DNA of 64,000 nt, from positions 1-64,000 of the forward strand of contig CAJNYU010001901.1 of the NCBI GenBank assembly GCA_905331475.1. The letters run 5' to 3'. The stretch is from Rotaria socialis (taxonomy: Eukaryota; Rotifera; Eurotatoria; Philodinida; Philodinidae). Position 1 is the first letter of the stretch, and each line of letters opens with the position of its first letter. The notes beneath the pieces are model-generated. The model was not told the DNA's origin. It ran no database searches and saw only the letters and a list, made by a program, of their open reading frames with translations. Positions 45,382 to 57,275 of the stretch are shown one piece after another. Both the position numbers and the translations under genes were made by a program.

Positions 45382-46580
45382 ATGACCCGAAATAATCTGT
45401 CAAATTGCTGTCATGAGATTGAGAACAGTGTTGTACGAAAAGCTCAAAACTTCCAACCAACAATTACGAATCGTGCGTTAGTAGCTTTGTGTTCAGATAC
45501 TGCATGTTCGACATTATATTTTCTCAATATTGCACATGCATTCCATTCTCATTTTTTTTAGACGCCAAATTCTATCTTGCATGTCCATGCAAATGTTCAC
45601 TCACTCAACGAATGTTAGATCGCATTGTGACCGACGATGATCAAAAGAATTATCGAGAAGCTGACGAGAATAAAAGGCCATTACTGAATTTGAAATTTCA
45701 GTGTCCACGCTGCTCAGACCCCTGCACAGGTTATGAATATGATGACCAGGAAATGGATCTTTATAAGCGCAGATTTGTACGCGGACGCTACACATATATG
45801 CTGATCGATAAAACTTCATCGATGTCGGCTTCTGTGTTGGAACTGAAATCTTCAAAACAGCTCAAAGGAGAAAGCAAAAAGACGCGCTTCGATCAAACGA
45901 AACTAGCAATAAAAGAATTATTGCGGGAAATAGCTCTACATGCAGGCCCCTTGGATAAAGTTGAAGTAAATACATTTGATAAAGAGTTAGCAAAGCGAAC
46001 ATTGATTCCTCCATGCGATGCTCAAAATTCAAACACAATAGAAAACCAAAATCAAATTGATTCGATCAACCTAAGTGGGGTCTTTGTTAATACTCATTTC
46101 TTCGAAGCATTGAGTGCAGTTTATGATATATTGGATCGTCGAGCTTATTACACTATTCAATTGTACATATTCTCCGACGGTAACGATACCAGTGATAAAC
46201 CAGAAGATAACGAAAGTCTTCGCAAACTTGCTAAATCACTACATGAAAAACTAGGAGTCAATTGCCGCTTTTTGGCGTGTGGCATATCGTTGACAAATAT
46301 TAATTACTTAAATTTTGACTGGCTCGTCGGAAGGGACAATATTTCGGTGATATCAGGAAGTGCAGCGATGATTCGTGACCAATGTGCTCTCATTTACCAA
46401 CAAGATCGTTCAGGAAACCAACCAAGCGTTTCTACTGTTTCGAATGAAGATATTGACCAGCGTCATATTTCCAATCAAAGACGCTCTAAAGCTCCAAGTA
46501 CGCCTTCTAATGAAGGTACATCTACCTCAAACGTTTTGGATATACTATCGTATGTTATATCACCAAAGACATCAACATAA
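45382..46580 (+). CDS. von Willebrand factor A-domain protein
   Basis: The main exon 45562-46580 encodes about 339 residues: a Cys-rich start (ACPCKC, then FQCPRCSDPC, perhaps zinc-binding), then a vWA domain opening at GRYTYMLIDKTSSMS. This corresponds to the metal-site motif DxSxS, with Thr in the second position. VFVNTHFFEALSAVYDIL supplies the later Thr and LYIFSDGNDTSD the last Asp. The tail after residue 300 is Ser/Pro-rich and disordered. The 5' end is uncertain: 45382-45472 (MTRNNLSNCC start) joins in phase through a GTGCGT donor, but an exon ending ICKRCL near 45315, or exon 3 of the gene at 40373, also fit the phase. It is intracellular by lack of a signal peptide; function unknown. 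Confidence 0.7.
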
Positions 46581-46867
46581 AAAACAATAAAAATTGATAA
46601 TAATACCGCATACTTCAACGGTAACACATGAATCAGTTGTGTATATGATACAGACAAAAGGACATCCACGAAGACACTAAAGTTGAATAAAAAAAGAAAA
46701 GAATCTGGCTCTTTAGACTGCTGTTTGCATGTTGATACGCTTTATTTGGATTCTTAGCAAAAAATAAGTTGTCACTGTATTTTAGGTCTATTTTAATTTA
46801 CTCACAGACAGGATAGCGTAGCTTCCCAATAATTTACTGATTCTGACTCAATAGAGAGAGAGAGAGT

Positions 46868-46978
46868 ATGGATGAGGGTATACATAAATCAAACGAAAAA
46901 CAGATTGACCTATCTTCTAACGAAAACACAAATCAATCTACTAGTCTCGCCGATTGCTTTTCAGCAATCGAGTTAAAG
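46868..46978 (+). CDS. Possible first exon of unknown gene
   Basis: ATG follows a (GA)n run and opens 37 codons (MDEGIHKSNEKQIDLSS start, ending CFSAIELK) up to a donor-like GTAAAA. A candidate second exon after TTTTTTTATATAG at 47181 adds PQLFFKCRFRYIEQKT and a stop. Codon use is coding-like, but the protein would be only about 53 residues and nothing is recognised. Confidence 0.3.
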
Positions 46979-47908
46979 GTAAAATTCAATTGAAATTTTT
47001 GTGCTAAAAAAACAATTGATAAAAAGAAATACAGAGTTTTATTTCGCGAATCCTTTTTGTGTTAATTATTTGATAATTAAAAAACTTATCGGGACTCTGC
47101 CATTTAGAATTATTTAAATAAAATAGAAAGAAAAGTTAAAGAGAAACACAGACTAAACCAAGAAGCTTCTTTTTTTATATAGCCACAGCTGTTTTTTAAA
47201 TGTAGATTTAGGTACATTGAACAGAAGACCTGAACGCATATGCTTATCAAATCTGCAATCTATTGGATGTTCCACTACTCACATTCACATATTAACTTAC
47301 GTAATTAATTAAACTCTATACGAATAAATTTCGGTGTCATAACAATGCACTAATGTTTGCTTGTCAGAAGTAGGATTTAGTATACAGTTCCGCCGAATTT
47401 GTTTTCGCCGACGATTAGCTTCACCGATTCTAACTTCGCCTAATAAAAATCTTAACCGAGAAATATCGAATCAAATTTGATTCATTCTAGATATAGAATT
47501 TTATCCTAACTAATTAGTTTAATAGTGACTCGATTAATTGACCCCATCTGATTTCGTAACCCACACCCAGACTATCTGTTAGAGAGCGTAGGAAATAACA
47601 TGCACATGACTGTTGTTTTATCACACTAATAATGATGCTATTTCGAAGAAAATGAATCAGAGATTTTTATAGAGGAATCTTTTGATAAGACATTTTGAGC
47701 TATCCGTTGTCCAACATCATGATGAATCATGGGTTAAACAGAAACCTAGAAATAAGCTTTTCATTTTTCTTAAATTAATAATTTCGTAATGAATACATGT
47801 AGGTCATTTATTTCATCTCAATTGGCATCGAGTATATAAATCATAGTACTTCTCTCTGTGATATTGTGAATCCAGCGAGTTTTCAGTTCCCTTCATTGCA
47901 GACTGGAT

Positions 47909-48020
47909 CAAGAGGGCAACGGCGGACTTTTGGACTTGAAGTTACTTTGAGCTACTTCAAGCTGCTTCAAGTAGTGTACTTTGACGTACTTTTGTACTGC
48001 AAATCTGCTGTTCCCCCTTG
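47909..48020. mobile_element. 112-bp hAT-like miniature element, copy C
   Basis: Perfect 8-bp direct duplication GACTGGAT (47901-47908 and 48021-48028). The left end CAAGAGGGCAACGGCGGACT pairs with the right end read inward, CAAGGGGGAACAGCAGATTT. The interior is a run of about 10-bp units (GAGCTACTTCAAGCTGCTTC and similar) unlike copies A and B. Confidence 0.88.
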
Positions 48021-48253
48021 GACTGGATTAGTCTGTGTCGAGCGATTTCATTTTACAAGTTTTTGATGATTAGTAGTCTCTTGATCTATTATCAACAGTC
48101 CATTTTAGGTATTATTATGTAGTAGCAGAAATCAATGTGCGACCATGAGAGTCATCTATCGAATAACTTCTATTCGTCAAGCATGTCTATAGATTGTTGA
48201 AAGAAGACGAAAAAACAAATTTAGAAAAGAAGAAAAAAGCCAATTAACCAAAA

Positions 48254-51200
48254 ATGACTATTGAAATGGATTCACCTTCAAATAGCAACTTAGTCTATCT
48301 AATAGACCAAATTCGTTCGAATCTTTTAATATTGGATGGACATGAAACAATGAAAGAAACTCCTCGTGCGCATGCATGGCTGCTAACAACATTATCAATC
48401 TATGGTGATCAATTCGATGTTTTAATTGATCTGTATCGTTTATTTCGTGAGCAAAGTTCCTACATATTATTATCCTTTATAATTGAACATATTTTACAGC
48501 ATCATATGAATGAAATAGATAAAAGTGCTTATTTGCTCGAAGAATTTCAATCAATATTCACAGCTTCTTCTAACAGGTAAGAGCATGTTTTATCACACAT
48601 CAAAACTGAAATCGAACTTTTTAGTTTCATTGAAAAAAATCAATTTTCTTATCATCATCTTTGTTCACTTTTATCATCGTCAACACGCGATATAATATCA
48701 TCCTTATTGATACGTAAATGGTATGATGAACTTGAAAAAAGTCTATTATTATCATCAAAATCCACCGAATCATTAAATCAATGTCGTGAAAAAGCTCTTG
48801 CTTGTTTATCATTATCGTCATCATCATCAATATCATCAATACTTCAACTAATAATAAATACTGAAGAGAAAATTGGTTTCAATATACAACAGACATCGTT
48901 GAATATTCTACGTTGTTTATTCGTACAAGATCTTTTACCAATCGTATTAGAAAATCGCCAACGACTAAATATTCAATCACATTTATGTCATAAATGGTTA
49001 ATTTATGCTATTGAATTTTATTTGGAATATTTTATAATTTGTTTTAAAACTAATCAAATTATAAATATTCATGTTAAACTAGAAGGAAATTCTGAAAGAA
49101 CATATCAATGTGATAATCCCATTGAACAAATTGAAAAGTTAATCAACTTGGCTATGACTATGCAAGAAAATTTTAATTGGCAACAATTTATTATTAATCA
49201 TGCTATTCCAATGTATGTATTTTTAGAAATAATTCATCTAGGCTTTTACAACATTTCAATCGCTAACGAGAGAAGAGGATAAGTTAAAAAAATCTTCACC
49301 GTTTAAAGTGAACGTGTTCTGTTTCCATATAATTTAAGACTTCATTTCAAAAGAAAACAGTATGAAATTTAATCTTTTATAAATCATATCCTTTTTAAGA
49401 TCGGAAAACCTAAAGTTCTCGCAAGAACTTCATTGTAGCTAATTGCTTTGTTCTGTCTAAAAGAGAATATCAAGGCGAAAAACGCGGACGAGCATTTTCT
49501 TGGAATAGAGCTCTATTTCCATCATGTTGAAGAGTACTTCGATCGTAGAAGTGCTACTATTGTTTTTTCAGGTGTTAAAATTTTCCAAAAAATGATAATA
49601 TAGAAAATCATTTGTATGAAGAATTTGCAATATCTTTCGAAAATTTCATATCATTTGAATGTAGCTAATCTAAAATTGATGTTAGAGTAGATATTTTAAT
49701 TGTTCTATTTGATTTTTTTCAAAAATTATAGTGGATCATCAACTCGTCGTCAAAAGTTATTAGAATTGCGTGTTCTTATTGATCGTACTCATAATTCTAC
49801 TATTCGATGTCCATTAGAATGTTTCATTTTTTGTACATCGTTTCCTGTTTTTATTCAATCAGTTCTTAATCTTTCAGCAATACTCAATGGCGACGTATAT
49901 AAAGATTATATATTTATATGTTCAACATCGTCGATAAAAGCTTTCATGAATAGGAAAAATGAAATAATTAATCTTGAATTTATTGAGAATTTTTTTTTAT
50001 TTGTCGAATGTCTTAGTTTATTACAACAATCTCAAACAGTTTCATGTTTAAAACTCTATCAAGAAACAATCGATAAAATTCATCTAAATTCAAATATTGA
50101 CAATTATCGACGTTTATTAAGAATTTTTTATTTTTATTATCTAATTCAAAAATCAAAAACCGACAAAACTATCAAATCAATTGAACAAACAAATCAAAAT
50201 GAACCAATTATTATCGAGTAAATATGGCAAAAATTTTACACCCTTCTCGAAAAAGGATTCTCACCCACAAGAAAAACTGTGTCTATAGTTAAAAAGTTTG
50301 TTAGCGCAGCCCCTTTGGGGCTAAAATGTGGAACTCACATATGTCCCTTCGGCTTACTAAAATAATTCAGAATAGTTCATGTGAAAAATCTACCCTAATT
50401 TCGAAAACCTATAATTAGGTCATTGCCTATTTTGCTCATGTCTGTAATCGAGTATTAAACTGTTAGCTCGTATATTTAACAATGGCAGATACTCGCTTCT
50501 ATGGTCTGTAATGGTACCCTAAGCTAGTTACTATGATCTGTAATGGTACCATAAACTAGTTACTATGGTCTGTAATGGGCAAACATTGCTTTTTTTTTAA
50601 TATAGTTTGTAATTAAAAAGGAAGAAATAGCAGCCTAATTAGTCAAGCTCCTAATTAGCACAATTTTAAACTCATTAATGTCTGTAATGGGGAGGGGGTG
50701 GGAAGCCGCAAAAATCTCGCTTTTAAACTTGCACTCACCATTTTATCTTCTTCGAAAATATGTGAGTTCCACAAAATTAATTTTATAAATACAACTTTCA
50801 TAGGCAGATATGCTCTATTTAAAATCATTTTTTGACTTCTTAATATGTTTATTGCGTTTAACTGTATCATTGACTATTAATGGTGTCAATCAACATTGAG
50901 AAAAAGTCAAGATTCATGTACCGGAGCGTACTACATTCATTAATATTCATCATTTCTTTCTTGCACTGAACCACTGGAACGATATGCACTGATGAATACA
51001 AGTGTCGACTATTTTCATAAATTGAATACTATGACTTCTAACTATGTATCTATTTTAGTGACACACCTCAAAGTCCAACAATGCAAGACGAGTCCAATGT
51101 TGAATCGAATTCTACAGTTAATAATAGTCCTTTAATTTCACCTGATACTGAAAATTTAATACAACAATTGAGTGATAATTCTCTTGAATCACGCCTTCAA

Positions 51201-51782
51201 ATATGTTCACTTTTTGCCATAGCACATCACTCTGATCAACGTCATTCAACAATATCATTTTGTATTGATACATTAATATATATCTATGAAAATTATGCAT
51301 CTAATAATCAACAAAAACCTCTCTTGTCAATATCATCTGACTATTGCTTTATTCCTCATTCATATGATACAATCTTTGATTATACATTAGATATTATCGT
51401 TCAAAAACTTTCACCGACATTGATACTTCTACAAATCGAACAAGAACGTTTATCATCATCATCATCGTCAGTAACATCTATTTATCCAAAAAATCTACTT
51501 CATACATTATCACCAGCATTGCTTCGTTATATATACGATCGGAAATTACTTGGACAACTGTTAAAATATATTCAAACAACAACAAAAACTGAACGACGTT
51601 GGCCAACAAATACCAATAAACGAAAGTTAGACGATGACGATATTCAAATAACTGATGAGCAATTCGTCGAAAAAATTATTCAACATGTTGGTAATATCAC
51701 ACAATGGACCAATGAACAACGACGATACGCTATCTATACATATATTATAGATCAACGACAGACACTTCTTCAGTCGCTATAG
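48254..51782 (+). CDS. INTS10: Integrator complex subunit 10
   Basis: Subunit of the Integrator complex, which cleaves snRNA and attenuated mRNA transcripts in the nucleus. Exons 48254-48576, 48625-49212, 49732-50217 and 51059-51782 join in phase to 706 residues, against about 710 in human. Family-like blocks are AHAWLLTTLSIYGDQFDVLI at the start and LRCLFVQDLLPIVLENRQRL with a following CHKWLIYAIEFYLEYF (human CFRKLFVCDVLPLI and LNKAAEFYINYV). The second half is more diverged; it contains KRKLDDDD, as in the human KKRKL region but placed later. The exon 2 donor GTATGT at 49213 lies well before the open frame's stop. Introns 2 and 3 (519 and 841 nt) are large for this genome; intron 3 carries repeats. 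Confidence 0.82.
50327..50773. repeat. Inverted-repeat insert in INTS10 intron 3
   Basis: TGTGGAACTCACATAT (50327-50342) is inverted perfectly at 50758-50773. Inside is a direct repeat of about 37 bp (CTAGTTACTATGGTCTGTAA units at 50487-50580), and a further GTCTGTAATGGGGAGG at 50680. AAA flanks both sides, but no longer target duplication is seen. Upstream at 50306-50321 sits the hairpin AGCCCCTTTGGGGCT. Probably a miniature element. Confidence 0.6.
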
Positions 51783-52345
51783 GCTAAACTTTTTCTTTTC
51801 TGTTATTTCTTCAAAAATAAAACTAGTCGCTTCATTACTCGTGTAAAGAAATAAAAATTATAAGCATTTATAAATCCTTTTAAATACTTGAATAGAATTA
51901 TTTATTTCAATGAACATTTCTTTTAATGCAAAGTAAAAATGAATATTTCTCTATCTCCATTAATGTACATTAACTCATTGTTAACGTCCATCAAACTATA
52001 TTGCAATAGTAATCTCATTAGATTTGCATGCCAAACTCTTGTTTTCAATGTGCTAGATTTGCGTTCATCAAAGAAAAAAAATGTAAACGGAATGAAGAGA
52101 GAAGAACAATTGAGAATGTAGGTGGTACCGTCTGCGTTTAACATTTAGCAGATATAAAACATGATGTTCCCCTCTTTTTTTTTTGTAACATAATAAAACA
52201 CTCAAACTTGAAACCAACCAAGCATATAGGCATTTTCCTATTTAAAAAAAAAGAGCATCCTACTATCTAAGAGAAATTCACTTTCTCAAAAATTACTAAC
52301 ACAGATTCATACTTTATTACTACATCATCAAGGACCATCAACAAC
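51783..52345. other. Short intergenic spacer
   Basis: AATAAA occurs near 51815 after INTS10. No gene is seen; overlapping frames on both strands at 51923-52144 are mutual shadows. Confidence 0.4.
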
Positions 52346-52692
52346 ATGAAAATATATTCCTACATTGTCGGCTTATTACTAGCCTGTATTACAGTTTTAA
52401 TCCAGTATGTTTTTATTTGTAATGATTCTTTCAAATTTGAATATTATTTTTCAGTGCACGTAATCTTCACTACGGTTTCAATGATCAATTAGACAACGAT
52501 GATTATAATCTTAATACACAGGACAGACAAATGTTTCGTTCCGATTATAATCTTCGTAGATTACCAAGCATTGATACAAATTTGCTCAATTTCTTTGCAA
52601 ACGAAGAAAATAATCGACGTGAACGAGCCATCGCTACTGCACGAAGAGCTCAAGCTATTGTCAAAGGTGACCCAAGAGAATTTATGGGATAA
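52346..52692 (+). CDS. Small secreted propeptide, intron-split
   Basis: Two exons, 52346-52404 and 52455-52692, separated by a 50-nt GTATGT..TTTCAG intron, join in phase to 98 residues. The first 21 residues form a signal peptide (YSYIVGLLLACITVLIHA). The rest is hydrophilic, without cysteine, and contains dibasic Arg-Arg at 54-55, 74-75 and 83-84. Between the first two lies LPSIDTNLLNFFANEENN. The chain ends REFMG, with a C-terminal Gly that could donate an amide. This is the layout of a neuropeptide or peptide-hormone precursor, though no known peptide is recognised. Polyadenylation-like AATAAA follows at about 52721. Confidence 0.72.
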
Positions 52693-55600
52693 GAGCGATT
52701 ATAGTTCTTATTTTTTGAAGAAATAAATATTCAATATTCATTCTGTCGCTTTACGTTTGTATTATTGATATAAAATATAAACAACTCATCAGAGTTCTAT
52801 AATCCGATATTCGGATGGGTTCTGATGTCAATGTCGATCATTTCGAAATTTACTTTTTCGTCTCTCACATGTGATTATATACATACATTGTTGCAGGCAA
52901 TTTCAGGATTGATTCAAGAGTCTGTGTAAAGATAACGAATCTATCCGTCGGCTAAGTTTCAATAACTTGTCGATAGAAGTCAGAACAGCTTGTTTGCGTT
53001 CTAATTTTGACATACTGTTGATAAATGACGTTCGTTAATGCCACGGATCTATCAGCTTTGAAAACTTCTTGCGTGTAGTAGAAAAGAAAAGTACTCCTAG
53101 TCACTGTTTTATCCATAACCATCATTCTAACAATGCTGCAACGATTTCATTTTAGTTTTGTTAACATTTCTCATAAATGGAAAAGGTGTTTCTTCAGTTT
53201 TCAAAAATGCGAACATTTATATTTGACACAAGCAAATACGCCAATTTTTTGTGCAGCCATCAATAAAGTCTTGTTTGCATTGGGTACGACTATTTAAAAA
53301 CTTTTCCCAGTACAGAGCCGAATGAAAAAAAAAGGAATTTTGGCGTTTTATCCAACTTTCTTTGTTGAAGCGAGAAAAAATTTACAATAACCATGCACAG
53401 TGCAAATAAGGTTAGACGCATAGTTGTCTAGACAAATTAACAGTCCTTGCCGTGACATGCCAAACTAATGATTTTTGAAGATTTTTAAATAGTTATGCTT
53501 GAAAATGCAGCAGGTACGCTAGCTGAGTAATTAATTTCATCTAATCCTACTACATATAAAATTGCACGAGAATAATTATCATGCAGATTTTGCACTTTCC
53601 ACTTGCAAGTAGGATTTCGGTTCTTTTTATGATGAAGATTCACTAATCGCAAAAATTTTAATGCAAAGTACAACTCTCATCTGAGAGAATTTCACTGTTG
53701 ATGCAACAGTTAAAATCACGTTCTTCCATTTTTTTCTTGGTCGCTAATGGCTTTAGCAAAATATTACCGCTATTAAGAGCATTCTTCATCTCTAAAAACA
53801 ATCAGAAAATATAACTAATAATGACAATGAGCTTGATTAGCTAATTGCGCGTACAACCCTCAAGCAAAGCTACGGTTGAGCTTCCATGAGTACAAAGTCG
53901 TGGTTGACATATGAATATATATGCACTATCAGTGCTCACAGTGATAGGTTTTAAGGGTATGTTTATTTTAGAACATATCGTGAGATACGCTTCGACTTAG
54001 CCAAACTTTCGGGCATGAGGATGAGGCTTTCGAGGAATATTTGAATTAGAAGTTTTTTTTAAAGGAATTTCTCTCATTGATACAGTAGATAGAAAAATCA
54101 TCTAACAAAAAAAGATACTAATATTCCATGGGAAATTGTTTTTCGTTGTAAGATATTTTTAAGTGACTTATATTAAGTTACTATGATATAAGCAACTTAA
54201 TGTCGCTCAGGCTTGCAAATACTAAGCTGTTCTAAGTTGCTTTCTTGAGTAAAGTGCTTAGTTTTGTTTACAAATAGATTTTAACAGCACTTATCACTGC
54301 GTCTGCTCTTTAATCTCTTAAAAGTGATGAAAATTCTCCTTTATTCAAGTACTGTGAAGCGTTTGTTCTGCAAATTACTTAGAAACGCTGACGGATTTTC
54401 TACTTTGAGTGTTAGAAAGCGTTTTATATCTCGAATGCTCAAAAGTACTGAAGATGTGCTTTGATTTACGCATTTTTAAAGCACGTTTTTTGGTAATTCA
54501 CCTGTGTGTCTATACTTAAATTCCATTACTCCGGAGAAAATTTTCCTATAAGCATTGACTTTGCGACTCTTTGGGATAGATCTCTATACAAACGCTTCCT
54601 ACAAATGATATAATTTGTTCCAACAATTTTTATTTTCGAGTTTTTCTAAGGTAAAATATAAATTTCTCAAAAAAAGAATTATTTTTCAAAAAAAGTGGCC
54701 AAGAAATTAAACACACAATTCAAAAAAAGACTCGGCATTTACTTCTTCAACCCCAAAAAGATGTGCTTAAATTTATGAATAAAATTTTATTTTTGTAAAG
54801 CAAATTTCATTTGAGAATGAGTTAGTAGATAAAAATAATAACAGAAAATCAGTATTGCTGAATTCACAAAAAATACTCATTGTCATTGCACGATCTCTGG
54901 CTTGATCAAGTTGCAAGACGGTTTCGTTCGCACAGTTCATACAAAAGTAAAATCGAGCGGTTTTCATGCCTGATCTAGAATTCCAAACAATATAAAAACC
55001 ACCAGTATTCGAATCTAATCTCGAGTAGTCGAATAACTCAAATAATCCAATAAAATAGCTCACTATCCGACTAAATGGAAAAAAAATACTCATAGAAACT
55101 AGGTGTAAACAACTAAGAATATGATGGTGTCAGTGACAGAAAGTGTGTGATATTCTGTTTCAGAGTGAAAACATCGAGCACTTTAAAGCGCTTAAACTCT
55201 CGATTTTAAACATGTTTAATTTGCTGAAAATATGCGCTTAAAGGCGGTAACCAAGTGAACATTTAAGCTAGCTTTTTCGCTGAAATTTTCACATGAGATC
55301 TGTGTTTTTCATCAACGAAAGATGTAAACAAATAAAATTTAAAGAATAGATTCTTTTAATTCAGTAAGCTATTTTTGTTTCCCAAGATTTTCTTGTACTC
55401 TACGCAAGAATGATCAATCCTGAGCAGCAATCCGATGCAATTTAACAATACATCTTAAATTTTCTGCATCAAAAACTTGTACGAGAATAGAACTCTTCAA
55501 AGCATCATTATTTTCTTAAAACACAAATAAAAGCAGCTATTTTTAGTTGTTTTTTTACAATAAAAATTCAAAAATCAAAGTATTTTTCATCATTGAACAT

Positions 55601-55955
55601 CTCCAAATGTATGTATACCATAGAGAATACATTCATGGAGTTGCTCGCTTTTTTGGCAAATTTTATAATTAATTAAAAAGTCTTTTGTATAAATTCAACA
55701 TCGAATGGGTTCATTTCTATTTTGATAAATACAATCGAAATCATTCGCATATCACCATGTTTCTTTTAAAAACTAAGTCCTGATACAATATAAAATAACA
55801 ATCAACACGTTTCCAAGCACTTGTATATATTTCACATTTAGCTGAATTTTTTTGAAAAACAAAATAAAATATATTCATGTTAATTTATGTGAAAAACATA
55901 ATTAATGTGTAGCAAATATCGTATTCATTTCTACTACTAATTGGCATGTTCATAT
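52693..55955. other. Long gene-poor stretch
   Basis: No supported gene. The minus-strand frame 54773-55093 (106 codons) and 53485-53673 have no domains. Between 54150 and 54480 words such as AAGTTGCTT, AAGTGCTTAG and AAAGCG recur on both strands, a low-grade repeat. An imperfect hairpin lies at 53862-53890 (CTCAAGCAAAGCTACGGTTG, then AGC). Confidence 0.4.
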
Positions 55956-57275
55956 TTAAAGTTTATGCAGATTGACACCATGAACCGTTGAAATAGCTAA
56001 TAAATCGAAACCAAAAAGACAAGCCGAACAAGGTGTTGGATTATAATAACATGTAGATTTAAGTTTACCATCCATGGTTATTTGAAAAAGACGCGATGTA
56101 TTACCATCAATAATCAACCATTGATCAGAATGGAGTAAACAACAACGAAGTATTTTTGCTTGATAAACAATATCTAATTGAAGTGACCATATACGATCTA
56201 ATCTCGCTGATGATCGTAATTCTACACGAGTTTTTTCGGCTAGTGAATTTCCAATCAATAAAAGAAGCGTTCCTTTATTATAAGCCATATCAAGAATACG
56301 TTCATCTGAAGAACATGTATCCGGTGGTTCCCATCGTTTAGCTGCTTGCAATGAATTCAATAGATTGAATTCGCATATTGACGAACCCTTTTCATTTGTC
56401 GATAAGAACAAAGATGCATCTGAACATGCACAAGAAAGCCATTGCAATTTTTGTGTGGCATCTACACGTTCAATAGACATTGTATCAACATCAAAAATAT
56501 AAATTTGGTTAAGTGTAAGGAGAAAAAATCTTCCTAATGCCGACGACCAACAAGCATCAACAATTTGTCCATGGTTCCATAATGTTTGCTTGGTGATCTT
56601 AAAATTTCGATCCATCAAACATAAATCTGGTTCATGATGTATTAATAAACATTGAGTATTACTTGCTACAGGATATACACCTTTTCTTGTATAGTCAATA
56701 GTTTTAAATACTGATGATAATGAACCAACATCAAAATCTTCAATTGATAATTCATTAATATGAATTAAATCTCGCTCCAATGTTATTGGCGATGTTTGAA
56801 TCGAAAGATATTTTAGATCAATTCCAGTAAGTTCCGTTTCCATTGAACGAAGATCTGACGATAATGCATCAATAAGTTCAAGTGTCAATTTACGTTTTTG
56901 AACGAGTCCAAGCATATTTTTACGAAGTTCTTCAAGATTTTCACGTTTTACATTGATCACTTTCAGTAAATGTTGTTCAATTTCTCGATATTTTTGTTCA
57001 CAATATTGATCAATCTGTTTATAACTATCAAGACGCCATTGATGAAGTTTTTCAGTAGAACTTTGAATATACTTTCTCAAATCAATTCCCAACAATTGCC
57101 TATCGAAAGTATCGATTTCATTAATTAGAAGATTGAGTTTTGAATTAATAAAATCATGTTCATTATAATGATTTCGACAGAGATTTTCTTTACAACAATA
57201 ACACAAAACATTTGCTTCACGTTTGCACGCAGTTATTACACATTGTAAACTCGTAGCGTTACTCTCGCGAGACAT
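55956..57275 (-). CDS. B-box, coiled-coil and propeller protein (TRIM-like, no RING)
   Basis: A 439-residue single-exon protein. B-box-type zinc ligands lie at Cys12, 17, 25, 28, 33, His36 and His40 (CYCCKENLCRNHYNEH). A coiled coil follows, about residues 60-180 (EQKYREIEQHLLKVINVKRE). The C-terminal part, residues 210-439, has repeated hydrophobic strands (DACWSSALGRFFLLTLNQIY, LLLLIGNSL, WSLQLDIVYQ, WLIIDGNTSRLFQITMDGKL), consistent with a WD/NHL-like beta-propeller. This is the order of TRIM proteins of the TRIM2/3 or TRIM71 kind but without a RING, so it is unlikely to be an E3 by itself. I chose the ATG at 57275 rather than 57347 because the earlier part is a lysine/hydrophobic stretch typical of 5' untranslated DNA. 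Confidence 0.8.
   Translation of the reverse strand: MSRESNATSLQCVITACKREANVLCYCCKENLCRNHYNEHDFINSKLNLLINEIDTFDRQLLGIDLRKYIQSSTEKLHQWRLDSYKQIDQYCEQKYREIEQHLLKVINVKRENLEELRKNMLGLVQKRKLTLELIDALSSDLRSMETELTGIDLKYLSIQTSPITLERDLIHINELSIEDFDVGSLSSVFKTIDYTRKGVYPVASNTQCLLIHHEPDLCLMDRNFKITKQTLWNHGQIVDACWSSALGRFFLLTLNQIYIFDVDTMSIERVDATQKLQWLSCACSDASLFLSTNEKGSSICEFNLLNSLQAAKRWEPPDTCSSDERILDMAYNKGTLLLLIGNSLAEKTRVELRSSARLDRIWSLQLDIVYQAKILRCCLLHSDQWLIIDGNTSRLFQITMDGKLKSTCYYNPTPCSACLFGFDLLAISTVHGVNLHKL

Larger units (their letters stand above)
46581..48253. other. Intergenic DNA
   Basis: Contains a possible first exon (46868-46978) and a miniature element (47909-48020), both listed separately. No other gene is seen. 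Confidence 0.4.

Noticed and set aside
54773-55093. 106-codon minus-strand open frame
   Set aside because: No domain, no splice signals and hydrophobic low-complexity ends; not supported as a gene.
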